Below are positions 48,935 to 57,537 of a DNA stretch of 64,000 bases, piece after piece. How positions within the stretch are numbered: the stretch's first letter is position 1; every line of letters begins with the position of its first letter. Origin of the DNA: Oligoflexia bacterium (GTDB lineage Bacteria; Bdellovibrionota_G; JANQFH01); assembly GCA_028277945.1 (NCBI GenBank), contig JANQFH010000049.1, forward strand, positions 62,001 to 126,000, given 5' to 3'. Position numbers and translations under genes: made by a program. Below the pieces are notes generated by a model that did not search any database, was not told the origin of the DNA, and saw only the letters and a list, made by a program, of their open reading frames with translations.

Positions 48935-50485
48935 CTAGAGCTGGCGGTTGTAGGCGGCGCGCTCCAACTTCCATACCGGCACCCCACAGTAACGCTCACC
49001 CTCTGGACAAAAAGGCTTATCGCCCGTGCGCAAACGTTGGTAGCAGGGAGGTTTCATGTGCTGCATAAGACGAGGATGGATTTTGCTGATCTGTTCGATC
49101 TCTTCAATACTGGCGTTGTAGATCTCTTCTTGCGCATTAAAACAGGTACGCAGCTTCCACTTGTGAAAGAGGTTCAGTAAATCCCCGCTCTCAATAAAGC
49201 GCACGCACCATGCATTGGGTAGCAAGTAGAGCGCTGACTCATGCGGCTCCCCAAGATCGAGCAGCTGGTTGATGGCCGTGAAGGTCTCTGCCATGACACT
49301 TTGGTAGAATTCCTCTGCTGCTGGTGTGCGACGAATAAGCTCTGGCGTAATAAAATCAGGACTACCCAAGTAATGCGCCATCACCAAGGGTCGTGCTGCG
49401 GGAACCATACGATGGCGTTGGTCTTGCGAATCAGCGGTGTGGCTCAATCTCTTTTTAAAGGTGTAGTGGACGCTAAACATGGCACGACTGAGTTTAGAGA
49501 GCGTTGTCGTATTCAACGGCAGTGAAAGCGCCCGGTTGTTGGCGGGATCAAGCAGCAGTTCAATGGCATCGTCATCCTGCAGTTGAGCTTTAGTGATGCC
49601 AAAAACCGTACGCACGTTCTCAGCCAAGGTCGCCTCTGCCTTGGCGTTGTAATCTAAAAGCGTAGCGTACCTGCCTTGCATACTGGTGTCGAACTCTCTG
49701 ACAAAGCTCGCTGTAACATCGTCTTGCTGATGGAACTGAGAAAAGAGTTTGTATTCGTCGGTCTCTTCCAATGGTAGGGGGTCTACAAGTTCACGGGCAA
49801 AATCGGGATCTCGTGCACACACTGCCTCGACCATGGCGTTGACCAACTGACGTTGCTCCTGGGGCAGATCAAAAGCGTGGCACATATGGTGGTAGCGCAT
49901 TAGGGTCAAGGCGCTAATGGAGTGGTAGAGATAGGTGTGGGTTGCCACCGGCAGGATGTAACGCGCCACCTCCATGGCGCGTTTTTCAATCGCCTTTTGC
50001 CAACGCTCAGGGTGGTGCCTGCGCGCCTTAAAGATTGCAAAGTAAACCTCTGCAACCACAGGTTCTAGCATGCGGCGCAATTCCCTGTAGGCCTGCATCT
50101 GCCGTTGAATCGTGGCTAGATAGAGAGCCTCACCCCTCTCGCTTAAACTCGGCGTGTGAAAGCGCTGCGCTTTCACTTTGACATAGCGTTGGCTAACCTG
50201 CTCGGAGTTGTAGTAGGGATGGCTGTGCAAAAAGGCCCAGACACAGTGACGGGAGATGCCATCGATGGAGAAGACAAAGTTGGCATGTTGCCGGGTGGTA
50301 AGATGGCCTGCGGCTAGAGTGCTGGAGGCAATGCGGTGGCTAACTGCTTCGCGCTTTTCATCGCCGCGCACCTGCTCGGGAAGGATGATACCCTTAGAGG
50401 AGTAACAGGTGCGTGCTGAAGCCACAGCAAGATCATAGGGACGATCGTAGGCAGAGATGAGTTCGACTTGAAGCGGCTGCTGCAT
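48935..50485 (-). CDS. thyX: FAD-dependent thymidylate synthase, double-length ThyX form
   Basis: ThyX makes dTMP from dUMP using FAD and methylene-tetrahydrofolate. At 516 residues the protein is about twice the usual length. The first half has SRHCVWAFLHSHPYYNSEQ then VSQRYV near 78-103, a variant of the ThyX motif RHRxxSxNExSxRY. The second half repeats the general layout with a reduced QRHRMVPAARP near 350, suggesting an internal duplication in which the second copy has lost the Ser/Asn positions. Long forms of this kind occur in some bacteria, but I cannot name the exact subfamily. There is no ThyA in the window. Confidence 0.85.
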   Translation of the reverse strand: MQQPLQVELISAYDRPYDLAVASARTCYSSKGIILPEQVRGDEKREAVSHRIASSTLAAGHLTTRQHANFVFSIDGISRHCVWAFLHSHPYYNSEQVSQRYVKVKAQRFHTPSLSERGEALYLATIQRQMQAYRELRRMLEPVVAEVYFAIFKARRHHPERWQKAIEKRAMEVARYILPVATHTYLYHSISALTLMRYHHMCHAFDLPQEQRQLVNAMVEAVCARDPDFARELVDPLPLEETDEYKLFSQFHQQDDVTASFVREFDTSMQGRYATLLDYNAKAEATLAENVRTVFGITKAQLQDDDAIELLLDPANNRALSLPLNTTTLSKLSRAMFSVHYTFKKRLSHTADSQDQRHRMVPAARPLVMAHYLGSPDFITPELIRRTPAAEEFYQSVMAETFTAINQLLDLGEPHESALYLLPNAWCVRFIESGDLLNLFHKWKLRTCFNAQEEIYNASIEEIEQISKIHPRLMQHMKPPCYQRLRTGDKPFCPEGERYCGVPVWKLERAAYNRQL

Positions 50486-50541
50486 GGTGATTGGCCATCA
50501 AACTAACTGGTTTGTCTACTCTAAGCAACGGTTACCGTATG

Positions 50542-50564
50542 GCAGCTCCCGCACACAGAGCTGC
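50542..50564. repeat. Inverted repeat GCAGCTC-N9-GAGCTGC
   Basis: This perfect 7-bp inverted repeat with a 9-base loop lies in the leader between thyX and the exported protein gene. A TAAAAT that could be a -10 box follows at 50586-50591. It may be an operator or a transcript hairpin. Confidence 0.4.
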
Positions 50565-50625
50565 TACATTAGGCATATTTTTTGCTAAAATCTTATGGGT
50601 TCCATTTGATTGGACAGAATTGCCT

Positions 50626-51729
50626 ATGGCCAAAATAAAACCCTTTATTATCAAGCTACTAGCAGTAGCTCTTGTTATGAGCCCGCCGGCAATTGCGCAA
50701 GATTTGCCACCTGTTGAGGAAGTGCCAACGCTCGATAACATCGGCAAACGGGCGCAAGAAGGGGGAAGCGCTCTTAGCCTCATCTGCCAATATCTGGAAG
50801 CCAACCCTGACTCGGTGTCTGCAGAGGAAGTCCAACAACTCGTGCTGATCTTTGTGCTATTGATGGACTTTGTTCCCCTAAACGTTGTTCAACGCGAACT
50901 ACGAGCTCTCAACGAGTGTAGTGCCCCAGAGATGGCTCCCTTTCTCGAGGAAATCAAGAAAATGCTGCAGGGACGAAGTAGCAAATTGACTCGAACGCAG
51001 CCGACTATTCTTAAAATCAGAGAAGAAATCTTTCGCAAACTCAAAATAAATCCGACAGCTAAGATATCGTCTGGTCGAGATTATCGGTCGCTCCTACCCG
51101 AACCAGAGATACAACAGCGGGAAAGCTGTGGACCGCACGCCGTTGCTCCGATTGTATCCATGCTAGCTGGTTCAAGCGCCGAGGAGATAGATCCTGAAGC
51201 ACTCTATACCGACTACCTTAATAGCCCTTCTGTCGGGCCACTGCGAAAATTAGTGGGTGGTGTGCATCTGCCCACCCTTTTGTGGTATTTGCAAACCAAT
51301 CAGCAGATCAAAGATTACTATGTGATTCCGGTAAGACCCGTGCTATTGAGAGGCCACGAGTATGTAAATACCGAGCGACTGGCACAGCTGTCTCGATTCA
51401 CCAATCTTGGGCAAGACAAGCTCATCCAACGCATCCTCGACGCCCGACCAGAGTCACCCCTCTTACCAATTCTATGGCTTGATACCTACAAGAGTGAAGA
51501 AATTGGCCATGCCAAGGATGGAACACCATGGCTAGTTTATCATTATCAACAGGGTGGCATGGCCCATATCGTTGACATCGTAGGCTTTGGCACGGAAGCG
51601 CTCGATGGTAGACAAAGAGAGTACTTTATCGTGCGTGATTCCTTACTTGAAGGAGGTTACGCCTACGTTTCCATGGAAAACATCTTCGCGCGCATCATTC
51701 TGTTTGCTGTGATCGTCAGTGTTTATTGA
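50626..51729 (+). CDS. Exported protein with papain/C39-like cysteine peptidase fold
   Basis: The track start includes 45 codons without coding character. The ATG at 50626 opens a clean signal peptide (MAKIKPFIIKLLAVALVMS, then PPAIAQ) and gives 367 residues. The C-terminal 200 residues have the order expected of C39/papain-like peptidases: RESCGPHAV with the candidate nucleophile Cys, then AHIVDIVGFG with the His and YFIVRDSL with the Asp. The region before is helical and acidic. It could process or cross-link a periplasmic substrate. Neighbours give no hint. Confidence 0.6.
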   Translation: MAKIKPFIIKLLAVALVMSPPAIAQDLPPVEEVPTLDNIGKRAQEGGSALSLICQYLEANPDSVSAEEVQQLVLIFVLLMDFVPLNVVQRELRALNECSAPEMAPFLEEIKKMLQGRSSKLTRTQPTILKIREEIFRKLKINPTAKISSGRDYRSLLPEPEIQQRESCGPHAVAPIVSMLAGSSAEEIDPEALYTDYLNSPSVGPLRKLVGGVHLPTLLWYLQTNQQIKDYYVIPVRPVLLRGHEYVNTERLAQLSRFTNLGQDKLIQRILDARPESPLLPILWLDTYKSEEIGHAKDGTPWLVYHYQQGGMAHIVDIVGFGTEALDGRQREYFIVRDSLLEGGYAYVSMENIFARIILFAVIVSVY

Positions 51730-51735
51730 TACCAC

Positions 51736-52506
51736 TCAAAGCTGGGCAACTTGTGGGTTTGTTGGCGGCGGTCCCTGCTCAAGCTCAACGGCCATGGGCT
51801 CGCGGTAATTCACGGCCAACCTCTTGAGAAAACGCGCCTTCTCTTCCGGCATGCCGGAGAGGCTGGCAATTTCAGCTGCGCGTATCCTACGAATCCAAGT
51901 CACTGAGGGAATGCCAATGGCGAAGAACTTGCGGATCTGCTCAACGTCCAGCTCCCGGCTAAAACACATCATGCGGTAGAAGCCGAGGATGTTACCAACG
52001 GCTCGCTGGCTACCACGAAGATCGAGAGAAAAAGCCTTGTTGACCTCCATATAAGAGCTCACCAGCTCTTGCAGCAGCGCCTCAGAGAGAGTACCAAAGT
52101 GCGTTGCCAGGATTCGAGTCAATACGGTTTTAAACTGCAGCAAGTTGGAAGTCTGTGAGAAGAGGTTTACCTTCTCTACCTTGTCGATGAGCGGGGTGAC
52201 GGTAAAATTGATAATCTCAAAGACTTCTCGATTATGAACGCCGTTAATCACCGCCTTAATGTAGCGGGTAACCGGACGCAGCACCTGTTGCATGATGGCC
52301 ATGAAGGTCTGCTGCATCTGTTCATAAGCAGGATCTTCGGCAGGTTCCACGGCTTCAACCTGCTCCGGCGCGGGAATGGCTTCGAGCTGTTCTGGAGTTA
52401 GATCGACGAGGAGTTCATCGACCTCTTGAATGAACTCCTCAAAGGAGCTCTCTGTCTCTTCAGCCTCAGTGGGAACACCTAAGAATTTGTCCACATCAGC
52501 AGCCAT
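51736..52506 (-). CDS. Hypothetical soluble helical protein
   Basis: No family is recognised. The first 60 residues are acidic and Glu/Pro-rich and look disordered. The rest (about 65-235) is strongly helical, without membrane segments. A short IRAAEIASLSGMPEEKARFL near the C-terminus resembles a helix-hairpin-helix element. The ATG follows a strong promoter (52548-52575), so the gene is probably real and expressed. It ends 6 bases from the convergent peptidase-like gene and is divergent from hemB. Confidence 0.55.
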   Translation of the reverse strand: MAADVDKFLGVPTEAEETESSFEEFIQEVDELLVDLTPEQLEAIPAPEQVEAVEPAEDPAYEQMQQTFMAIMQQVLRPVTRYIKAVINGVHNREVFEIINFTVTPLIDKVEKVNLFSQTSNLLQFKTVLTRILATHFGTLSEALLQELVSSYMEVNKAFSLDLRGSQRAVGNILGFYRMMCFSRELDVEQIRKFFAIGIPSVTWIRRIRAAEIASLSGMPEEKARFLKRLAVNYREPMAVELEQGPPPTNPQVAQL

Positions 52507-52547
52507 GGTCTCAGGCCGCGTTGCGAAAATACAACAGGCCCACTAGG

Positions 52548-52575
52548 ATGATAATGTATTGTATGTTATTGTCAA
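52548..52575 (-). promoter_or_regulatory. Strong sigma70-like promoter of the hypothetical gene
   Basis: On the minus strand a perfect TTGACA (52575-52570) and TATCAT (52553-52548, 5 of 6) are spaced by 16 bases. The expected transcript start is about 35 bases before the ATG at 52506. Confidence 0.6.
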
Positions 52576-52626
52576 GATCTGCTTTTTTACATGGGGTTAA
52601 AGCTATACCCAAGGGCGAGTTCACCG

Positions 52627-52655
52627 TTGCCTTTGGCCACGCCTACCATTATAAG
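52627..52655 (+). promoter_or_regulatory. hemB promoter
   Basis: TTGCCT (52627-52632) and TATAAG (52650-52655) are separated by exactly 17 bases. The transcript would begin near 52662, leaving a leader of only 10-20 bases before hemB. Confidence 0.5.
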
Positions 52656-52674
52656 ATTAGCGCAAAACTAAGGA

Positions 52675-53658
52675 GTGCCTATCATCGCCTATCCAACCCA
52701 TCGCGGACGCCGCTTGCGAGAGAACGCCTCGACGCGAGCCATGGTGCGTGAGACCCAGCTTCTCAAACAAGACCTCATCTATCCCCTTTTCGTCTGCGAG
52801 GGAGAGGGAATCCAAGAAGAGATCTCGGGTATGCCTGGACAGAAGCGCTTCTCGCTCGATCGATTGGTTGAAGAGGTGAAGCAGGTGGTCGATTGCGGCC
52901 TGGGTAGCGTCATCCTCTTTGGCATCCCAGAGAAAAAAGACAGCGTTGGCAGTGAAGCGTGGCGCGAAGATGGTATTGTGCAGCGGGCCATCCAGACCGT
53001 TAAGGAGATCAAGCGGGATATCTGCGTGGTCGGTGATGTCTGTCTGTGCCAGTACACCGAGCATGGTCACTGTGGGGTGGTACAAGGAGAGAGCGTTGAC
53101 AACGACAGCAGTTTGGAGCTGCTAACCCGGGTGGCAGTGAGTCAAGCCAAGGCGGGCGCGGATATCATCGCCCCTTCGGACATGATGGATGGTCGTATTG
53201 GCGCCATCCGTCAGGCTCTGGATGCGGCGGGTTTTGCGCAACTGCCGATTATGGCTTACGGTGCCAAGTACGCCTCGGCCTTTTACGGCCCCTTTCGCGA
53301 AGCCGCACAGAGCGCACCCAAGTTTGGCGACCGTCGCAGCTATCAGATGGATGTGGCAAATCGCCGCGAGGCGCTGCGCGAGCTTGCCCTCGACCTTGAA
53401 GAGGGCGCCGATATCCTCATGATTAAGCCGGCCCTCGCCTACCTTGATGTCATTGCCGCTGCCAGAGAGCGCTTTGATGTTCCCATTGCCGCATACAACG
53501 TCAGCGGTGAGTACGCCATGGTCTGCGCCGCCGCTGCCAACGGCTGGCTTGATCGTAGGGCAATCATTATGGAGACGCTCACCGCAATCAAAAGGGCTGG
53601 TGCGGATCTAATTCTTACTTACTTTGCCAAAGAGGTGGCAGCTGATCTGCCACAGTGA
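52675..53658 (+). CDS. hemB: Delta-aminolevulinic acid dehydratase (porphobilinogen synthase)
   Basis: HemB joins two 5-aminolevulinate molecules in tetrapyrrole synthesis. The protein shows [16 protein letters not shown] at the N-terminus, the zinc-type cysteine cluster [14 protein letters not shown] near 120-133, [15 protein letters not shown] with one active-site Lys and [11 protein letters not shown] with the Schiff-base Lys. The only canonical start is a GTG at 52675 that overlaps its own AAGGAG. The next ATG (52741) would delete conserved residues. Initiation at the ATC codons at 52681-52686, correctly spaced from AAGGAG, is an alternative. Confidence 0.93.
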   Translation: MPIIAYPTHRGRRLRENASTRAMVRETQLLKQDLIYPLFVCEGEGIQEEISGMPGQKRFSLDRLVEEVKQVVDCGLGSVILFGIPEKKDSVGSEAWREDGIVQRAIQTVKEIKRDICVVGDVCLCQYTEHGHCGVVQGESVDNDSSLELLTRVAVSQAKAGADIIAPSDMMDGRIGAIRQALDAAGFAQLPIMAYGAKYASAFYGPFREAAQSAPKFGDRRSYQMDVANRREALRELALDLEEGADILMIKPALAYLDVIAAARERFDVPIAAYNVSGEYAMVCAAAANGWLDRRAIIMETLTAIKRAGADLILTYFAKEVAADLPQ

Positions 53659-53670
53659 TGGCAGACTGCT

Positions 53671-54984
53671 ATGATGAAAAATTTTATCAAGGTTTGCAAG
53701 CGGCCTTACTTTTGGATTCCGGTTGCTCTGGTTCTCATGATTGCGCTTGGGATCTTCCTGCACGGGTTGCGACAACAACAAGATCTACAACGTTTTGTCA
53801 ATTGCATTGAGACGCGCAAGCTTACAGATTGTCAGCCACCAGACCAACTACCGACAAACCGCATCGTAGAAAAGTCACTCACCGATGCCATTTACAAAAG
53901 AGCCGACAACATGCCAAACCAAGAGTCACTGCAGTTTTTACGGCAGCTACACAGCCTTTATCCCGCATTACCAGGCTTGGAGCAGAAACGCGTCGAATTC
54001 GAAGTAGTACAGCTCAGAAAGCTCTTTGCAGAGCATCAACCTGCTGCATTCACAGAGGGAGGGCGGCTCTTGGCGCAGTTTCCAAATAACCCCACGCTTC
54101 ATTATGAGCTTGGCCTGTTGCAACTACAACGATCGCCGCCAGCGTTGGTAGCTGCCACGAGCCACTTTGCTAATGCCATTGGATTCGATCAGGGCTTTCG
54201 TGACAAGGCGGTAATTTTGGAGACCATACCCCTGGCTTTGGCAGTGCTTAACCGCTCACAACTACAAAAGAACTTTAGCTTCATCGACGCCGACTACATT
54301 GAGAAGCTTGAGCTTTTTCTGCGGCAGCAGCTCTCAGACCATAACAACCCAAGAGTCCGCAGCAACGCCTTTACGCTGCTTGAGTTAGCAGGACGAGTCG
54401 ACGACGAAGAGACCTTTCAGCATCACTGGCTCAACCTGCTGAGCGGGACAACAAAGATGCCGCAGCTCTATCAAGAGGCGGTACTCTATTTCGAGAAGCT
54501 GGCAGAGAACTCAGGTGCAGCTGCAGAGCTTACACAACGGAAACTCGACTATAAATACTTTCCAGTCATCGACCAACTTCCTGATTACTACACCCGACAG
54601 ACTTTGCGCCTGTTACTCAAACACTTTCCAAAACAGACAAAGGCCTTTCTCAAGAAAAACCTGAGGAATCGTCAACAACATTGGCGTCGCAGTAACAGCT
54701 TCTATGCATTACAAGAGAGCAACCTTCTTGGTAACAACGAGGTCTACCGTTACCACAACATCAACCTTTCTCGACCTAGCTACCCAAACTTTACTGGATG
54801 GCTTGCTGATTCCATTGATTACTTTAGCCGTCGCGGTCGTAGTGGCAAACAGAAGTTACGCCAGCTGGCCGCACGGGTTGCCCGTCTACGTAGTCAGAGC
54901 AAGCGAGCAGGCAAGAAGGAAGCGGCAAAAGTCTATGCGGAGATCGAGAGCTATACGCGCAAAAAGATCGGCCGGCGAAACTAA
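53671..54984 (+). CDS. Membrane-anchored helical protein of unknown function
   Basis: Residues 13-32 form a single membrane helix (FWIPVALVLMIALGIFL) after a basic start, so the remaining 400 residues should face the periplasm. These are largely helical with TPR-like patterns (LLAQFPNNPTLHYELGLLQLQ, AFTLLELAGRVDDEETFQHHW). The C-terminus is very basic (RRGRSGKQKLRQLAARVARL). It follows hemB by 12 bases and may be cotranscribed. I know no function for it. Confidence 0.55.
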   Translation: MMKNFIKVCKRPYFWIPVALVLMIALGIFLHGLRQQQDLQRFVNCIETRKLTDCQPPDQLPTNRIVEKSLTDAIYKRADNMPNQESLQFLRQLHSLYPALPGLEQKRVEFEVVQLRKLFAEHQPAAFTEGGRLLAQFPNNPTLHYELGLLQLQRSPPALVAATSHFANAIGFDQGFRDKAVILETIPLALAVLNRSQLQKNFSFIDADYIEKLELFLRQQLSDHNNPRVRSNAFTLLELAGRVDDEETFQHHWLNLLSGTTKMPQLYQEAVLYFEKLAENSGAAAELTQRKLDYKYFPVIDQLPDYYTRQTLRLLLKHFPKQTKAFLKKNLRNRQQHWRRSNSFYALQESNLLGNNEVYRYHNINLSRPSYPNFTGWLADSIDYFSRRGRSGKQKLRQLAARVARLRSQSKRAGKKEAAKVYAEIESYTRKKIGRRN

Positions 54985-55063
54985 CAGAGCGACGTTGCTT
55001 TTTCCGACACATCGTCTATGATGCTCGCTGTGCTCTCTTCCGATTTAAGCGTTTGAAATTATT

Positions 55064-56746
55064 ATGAAAAAGTTGATCCAGTTTGCCCTATTTTTCGCCG
55101 TTATTATTCTATGTGCCATCCCACTTGGGGCGGAACGTGCCATTCCCCTGTTACCACCCGTCATTGCCATTGGTTTCGCTTTTTTAACCAGGAATGTCAT
55201 TCTTTCGCTCTTCTGTGGCATCTATATAGGAGCACTCGCTTTAGTAGACTTCTACAGTATAGGTACGTTCGTTAAAGGACTTTTCACAGCAGTCGTTAAA
55301 ATCAGCGATGTATACCTATTAAAAGCGCTAATGGATCGTGACCACGCAGCCAATGTTCTTTTCCTTTTAGGAATTGGTGGCATGATTGGCGTGGCAACAC
55401 GTTCCGGTGGAATTGAGGGGATAGTCCTTAAGCTTTCACGACTCTCGAAGAACGCTGTTTGGACCCAGTTCGTCACTTGGCTCTTGGGGCTGGTGATCTT
55501 TGTCGACGACTACGCCAATACCCTTATCGTCGGCAATACCATGCGACCACTAGCCGACAAGCATCGTGTCTCCAGAGAGAAACTCTCCTTTATCGTCGAC
55601 GCGACGGCTGCTCCCGTAGTATCGCTTTTTGTCGTTTCTACTTGGATTGGCTATGAAGTGAATCTCATCCAGGATTCGTTGCAGGCTGCCGGCTTGGATC
55701 AAAGTGCCTACTTGCTCTTTCTCGATTCATTGCCCTATCGATTTTATGCTATTTTGTTGCTTGCGTTTATTGTTCTCTCGATCTTTATGAGACGAGACTT
55801 CGGTCCCATGCTAACTGCTGAGCAGCGTGCTCGCAAAACCGGCAAGACCCTGCGTCCAGGTTCAACACCACTCTCTAGCCGTGAGCTGACCGAGATGCAG
55901 GTGGATAAAGGCACACCTAAAAGGTGGTACAACGCTGCTATCCCCATTCTCGTTTTGGTGGGTACCGTCTTCGTCGGTCTCTACCTGGATGGCATGCACA
56001 GCCTAGCAAAAACCCTGGGTAACGACGCCGCAGAGCAGGCTGGGCTTCGTCAGATTATCGGCGCAGCTGATTCATTTCGAGTGCTTTTGTGTGCGGCACT
56101 GTTTTCATCTATTACTGGCATTGCTCTAGTTGTATTCCAAAAAATCTGTACACTACAAGCAGCTCTGGATGCCTGGATTGATGGAGTTAAATCGTTTGTT
56201 ATTGCTATTGTCATCCTTGTTCTGGCTTGGGCCCTTGCTAGTGTCATCGCCGATCTAAAAACAGCTGAGGTCCTCACAAACCTCACCATCGGCATTCTAA
56301 AACCCGCGCTATTTCCGCTTATCGTCTTTCTGCTCTCCTGGATTGTTGCTTTTGCTACTGGGACTTCGTGGGGAACCATGGCCATCCTCTTTCCACTGGT
56401 CATCCCACTTCTCACTAAACTTGCGGAAGCGTCTGCACTGCCCGCAGCTGAAATGAGCTACCTGCTTTCAGGAACCGTAGGTGCCATCCTCACCGGGGCG
56501 ATCTTTGGCGATCACATCTCACCCATCTCCGATACGACAGTTATGAGCTCGATGTTTTCCGCAGTCGACCACATGGACCACGTGCGCACGCAAATGCCTT
56601 ATGCGCTCTTTGTTGGCGGTGTGGCCGCCCTGCTTGGCTACCTGCCTGCAGGGTTTGGCTGGAATCCCTTTTTGTTACTGTTTATCTCTTTTCCTGTGAT
56701 CTGGTGGGTACTGTTTGTCTTTGGCAAGGATCCTGAGGCCAGCTAA
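55064..56746 (+). CDS. nhaC: NhaC-family Na+/H+ antiporter
   Basis: This is an integral inner-membrane protein of 560 residues with about 12 hydrophobic segments. The NhaC-type landmarks are GGMIGVATRSGGIEGIV, VDDYANTLIVGNTMRPLAD, ATGTSWGTMAILFPLVIPL and GAIFGDHISPISDTTVMSS. The Asp-rich VDDYANT and GDHISPISDT motifs are conserved in this family and probably line the ion path. It exports Na+ in exchange for protons. It stands alone and converges with sufT across 6 bases. Confidence 0.92.
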   Translation: MKKLIQFALFFAVIILCAIPLGAERAIPLLPPVIAIGFAFLTRNVILSLFCGIYIGALALVDFYSIGTFVKGLFTAVVKISDVYLLKALMDRDHAANVLFLLGIGGMIGVATRSGGIEGIVLKLSRLSKNAVWTQFVTWLLGLVIFVDDYANTLIVGNTMRPLADKHRVSREKLSFIVDATAAPVVSLFVVSTWIGYEVNLIQDSLQAAGLDQSAYLLFLDSLPYRFYAILLLAFIVLSIFMRRDFGPMLTAEQRARKTGKTLRPGSTPLSSRELTEMQVDKGTPKRWYNAAIPILVLVGTVFVGLYLDGMHSLAKTLGNDAAEQAGLRQIIGAADSFRVLLCAALFSSITGIALVVFQKICTLQAALDAWIDGVKSFVIAIVILVLAWALASVIADLKTAEVLTNLTIGILKPALFPLIVFLLSWIVAFATGTSWGTMAILFPLVIPLLTKLAEASALPAAEMSYLLSGTVGAILTGAIFGDHISPISDTTVMSSMFSAVDHMDHVRTQMPYALFVGGVAALLGYLPAGFGWNPFLLLFISFPVIWWVLFVFGKDPEAS

Positions 56747-56752
56747 CAGACA

Positions 56753-57079
56753 CTACATGAGGTTGAGTTCGAGCTTGGCGGCCTCGGTCATCATCTCTTT
56801 GTTCCACGGCGGATCCCACACCACTTCCACCTGCGCTTGATTGACTTCCGCAAGCTCTTGGATACGCATCTGCACTTCCGGAGGCAGGGTCTCAGCTACA
56901 GGACAGGCAGGTGAGGTTAAAGTCATCTTAACTTGAACATTGGCATCGGCGTCAATGTCGATATCGTAGATCAAACCGAGATCGTAGATGTTGACCGGGA
57001 TTTCTGGGTCGTAACAGGCTTTCAAAGCTTCGATGATCTTCGTTTTAATCTCTTCTGCGGATATAGGCTTATCACTCAT
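56753..57079 (-). CDS. sufT: SufT / MIP18-family (DUF59) iron-sulfur assembly factor
   Basis: This DUF59 protein helps mature iron-sulfur proteins. The family core is complete: ACYDPEIPVNIYDLGLIYDI at about 20-39 and the active Cys in LTSPACPVAETLP, with WDPPWNKEMMTEAAKLELNL at the C-terminus. At 108 residues it is the short single-domain form. It is the last gene of the suf operon, 8 bases after sufU. Confidence 0.92.
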   Translation of the reverse strand: MSDKPISAEEIKTKIIEALKACYDPEIPVNIYDLGLIYDIDIDADANVQVKMTLTSPACPVAETLPPEVQMRIQELAEVNQAQVEVVWDPPWNKEMMTEAAKLELNLM

Positions 57080-57087
57080 AACTCTTC

Positions 57088-57537
57088 CTACTCTGTGGTT
57101 GTCTCCTGCTTGCCCTCAAGTGCGGCACGCAGCGTGTGCCAGGCAAGCGAAGCGCACTTCACGCGGATGGGAAATTCACAGACTCCAGCAAAGGCGGCCA
57201 ATTTGCCCAAGGCTTCAGCAATCTTAATTTGGCCAGGCTCGCTAGTTACCAGCTCATGAAACATTCCAAACAGCTGCACCGCTTCCGCAACGCTTTTACC
57301 CTTGAGGCTTTCGGTCATCAGGGATGCAGAAGCCATGGAGATGGCACAGCCGGTTCCGTCAAAGCTAACATCGGTGATGCGGCCATCGTCGACCTTCAAG
57401 AAAACGGTCATCTTATCACCACAGAGCGGGTTATGGCCGACAGAGATCTGCTTAGCGTCTGGCATAACATGAAAGTTGCGTGGCCGCTTGCTGTGATCAA
57501 TGATCACTTCTTGATAGAGTTCACGCAGGTCGCTCAT
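57088..57537 (-). CDS. sufU: SufU-type iron-sulfur scaffold / sulfur acceptor
   Basis: SufU accepts sulfur from SufS. The three ligand Cys residues are visible in NPLCGDKM, GTGCAISMASASLM and RVKCASLAW, together with the SufU-specific segment between Cys2 and Cys3 (LKGKSVAEA). The protein is 149 residues, without a NifU C-terminal domain. It starts one base after sufS ends, with stop and start overlapping. No SufE is found, so SufU probably fills that role. Confidence 0.92.
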   Translation of the reverse strand: MSDLRELYQEVIIDHSKRPRNFHVMPDAKQISVGHNPLCGDKMTVFLKVDDGRITDVSFDGTGCAISMASASLMTESLKGKSVAEAVQLFGMFHELVTSEPGQIKIAEALGKLAAFAGVCEFPIRVKCASLAWHTLRAALEGKQETTTE

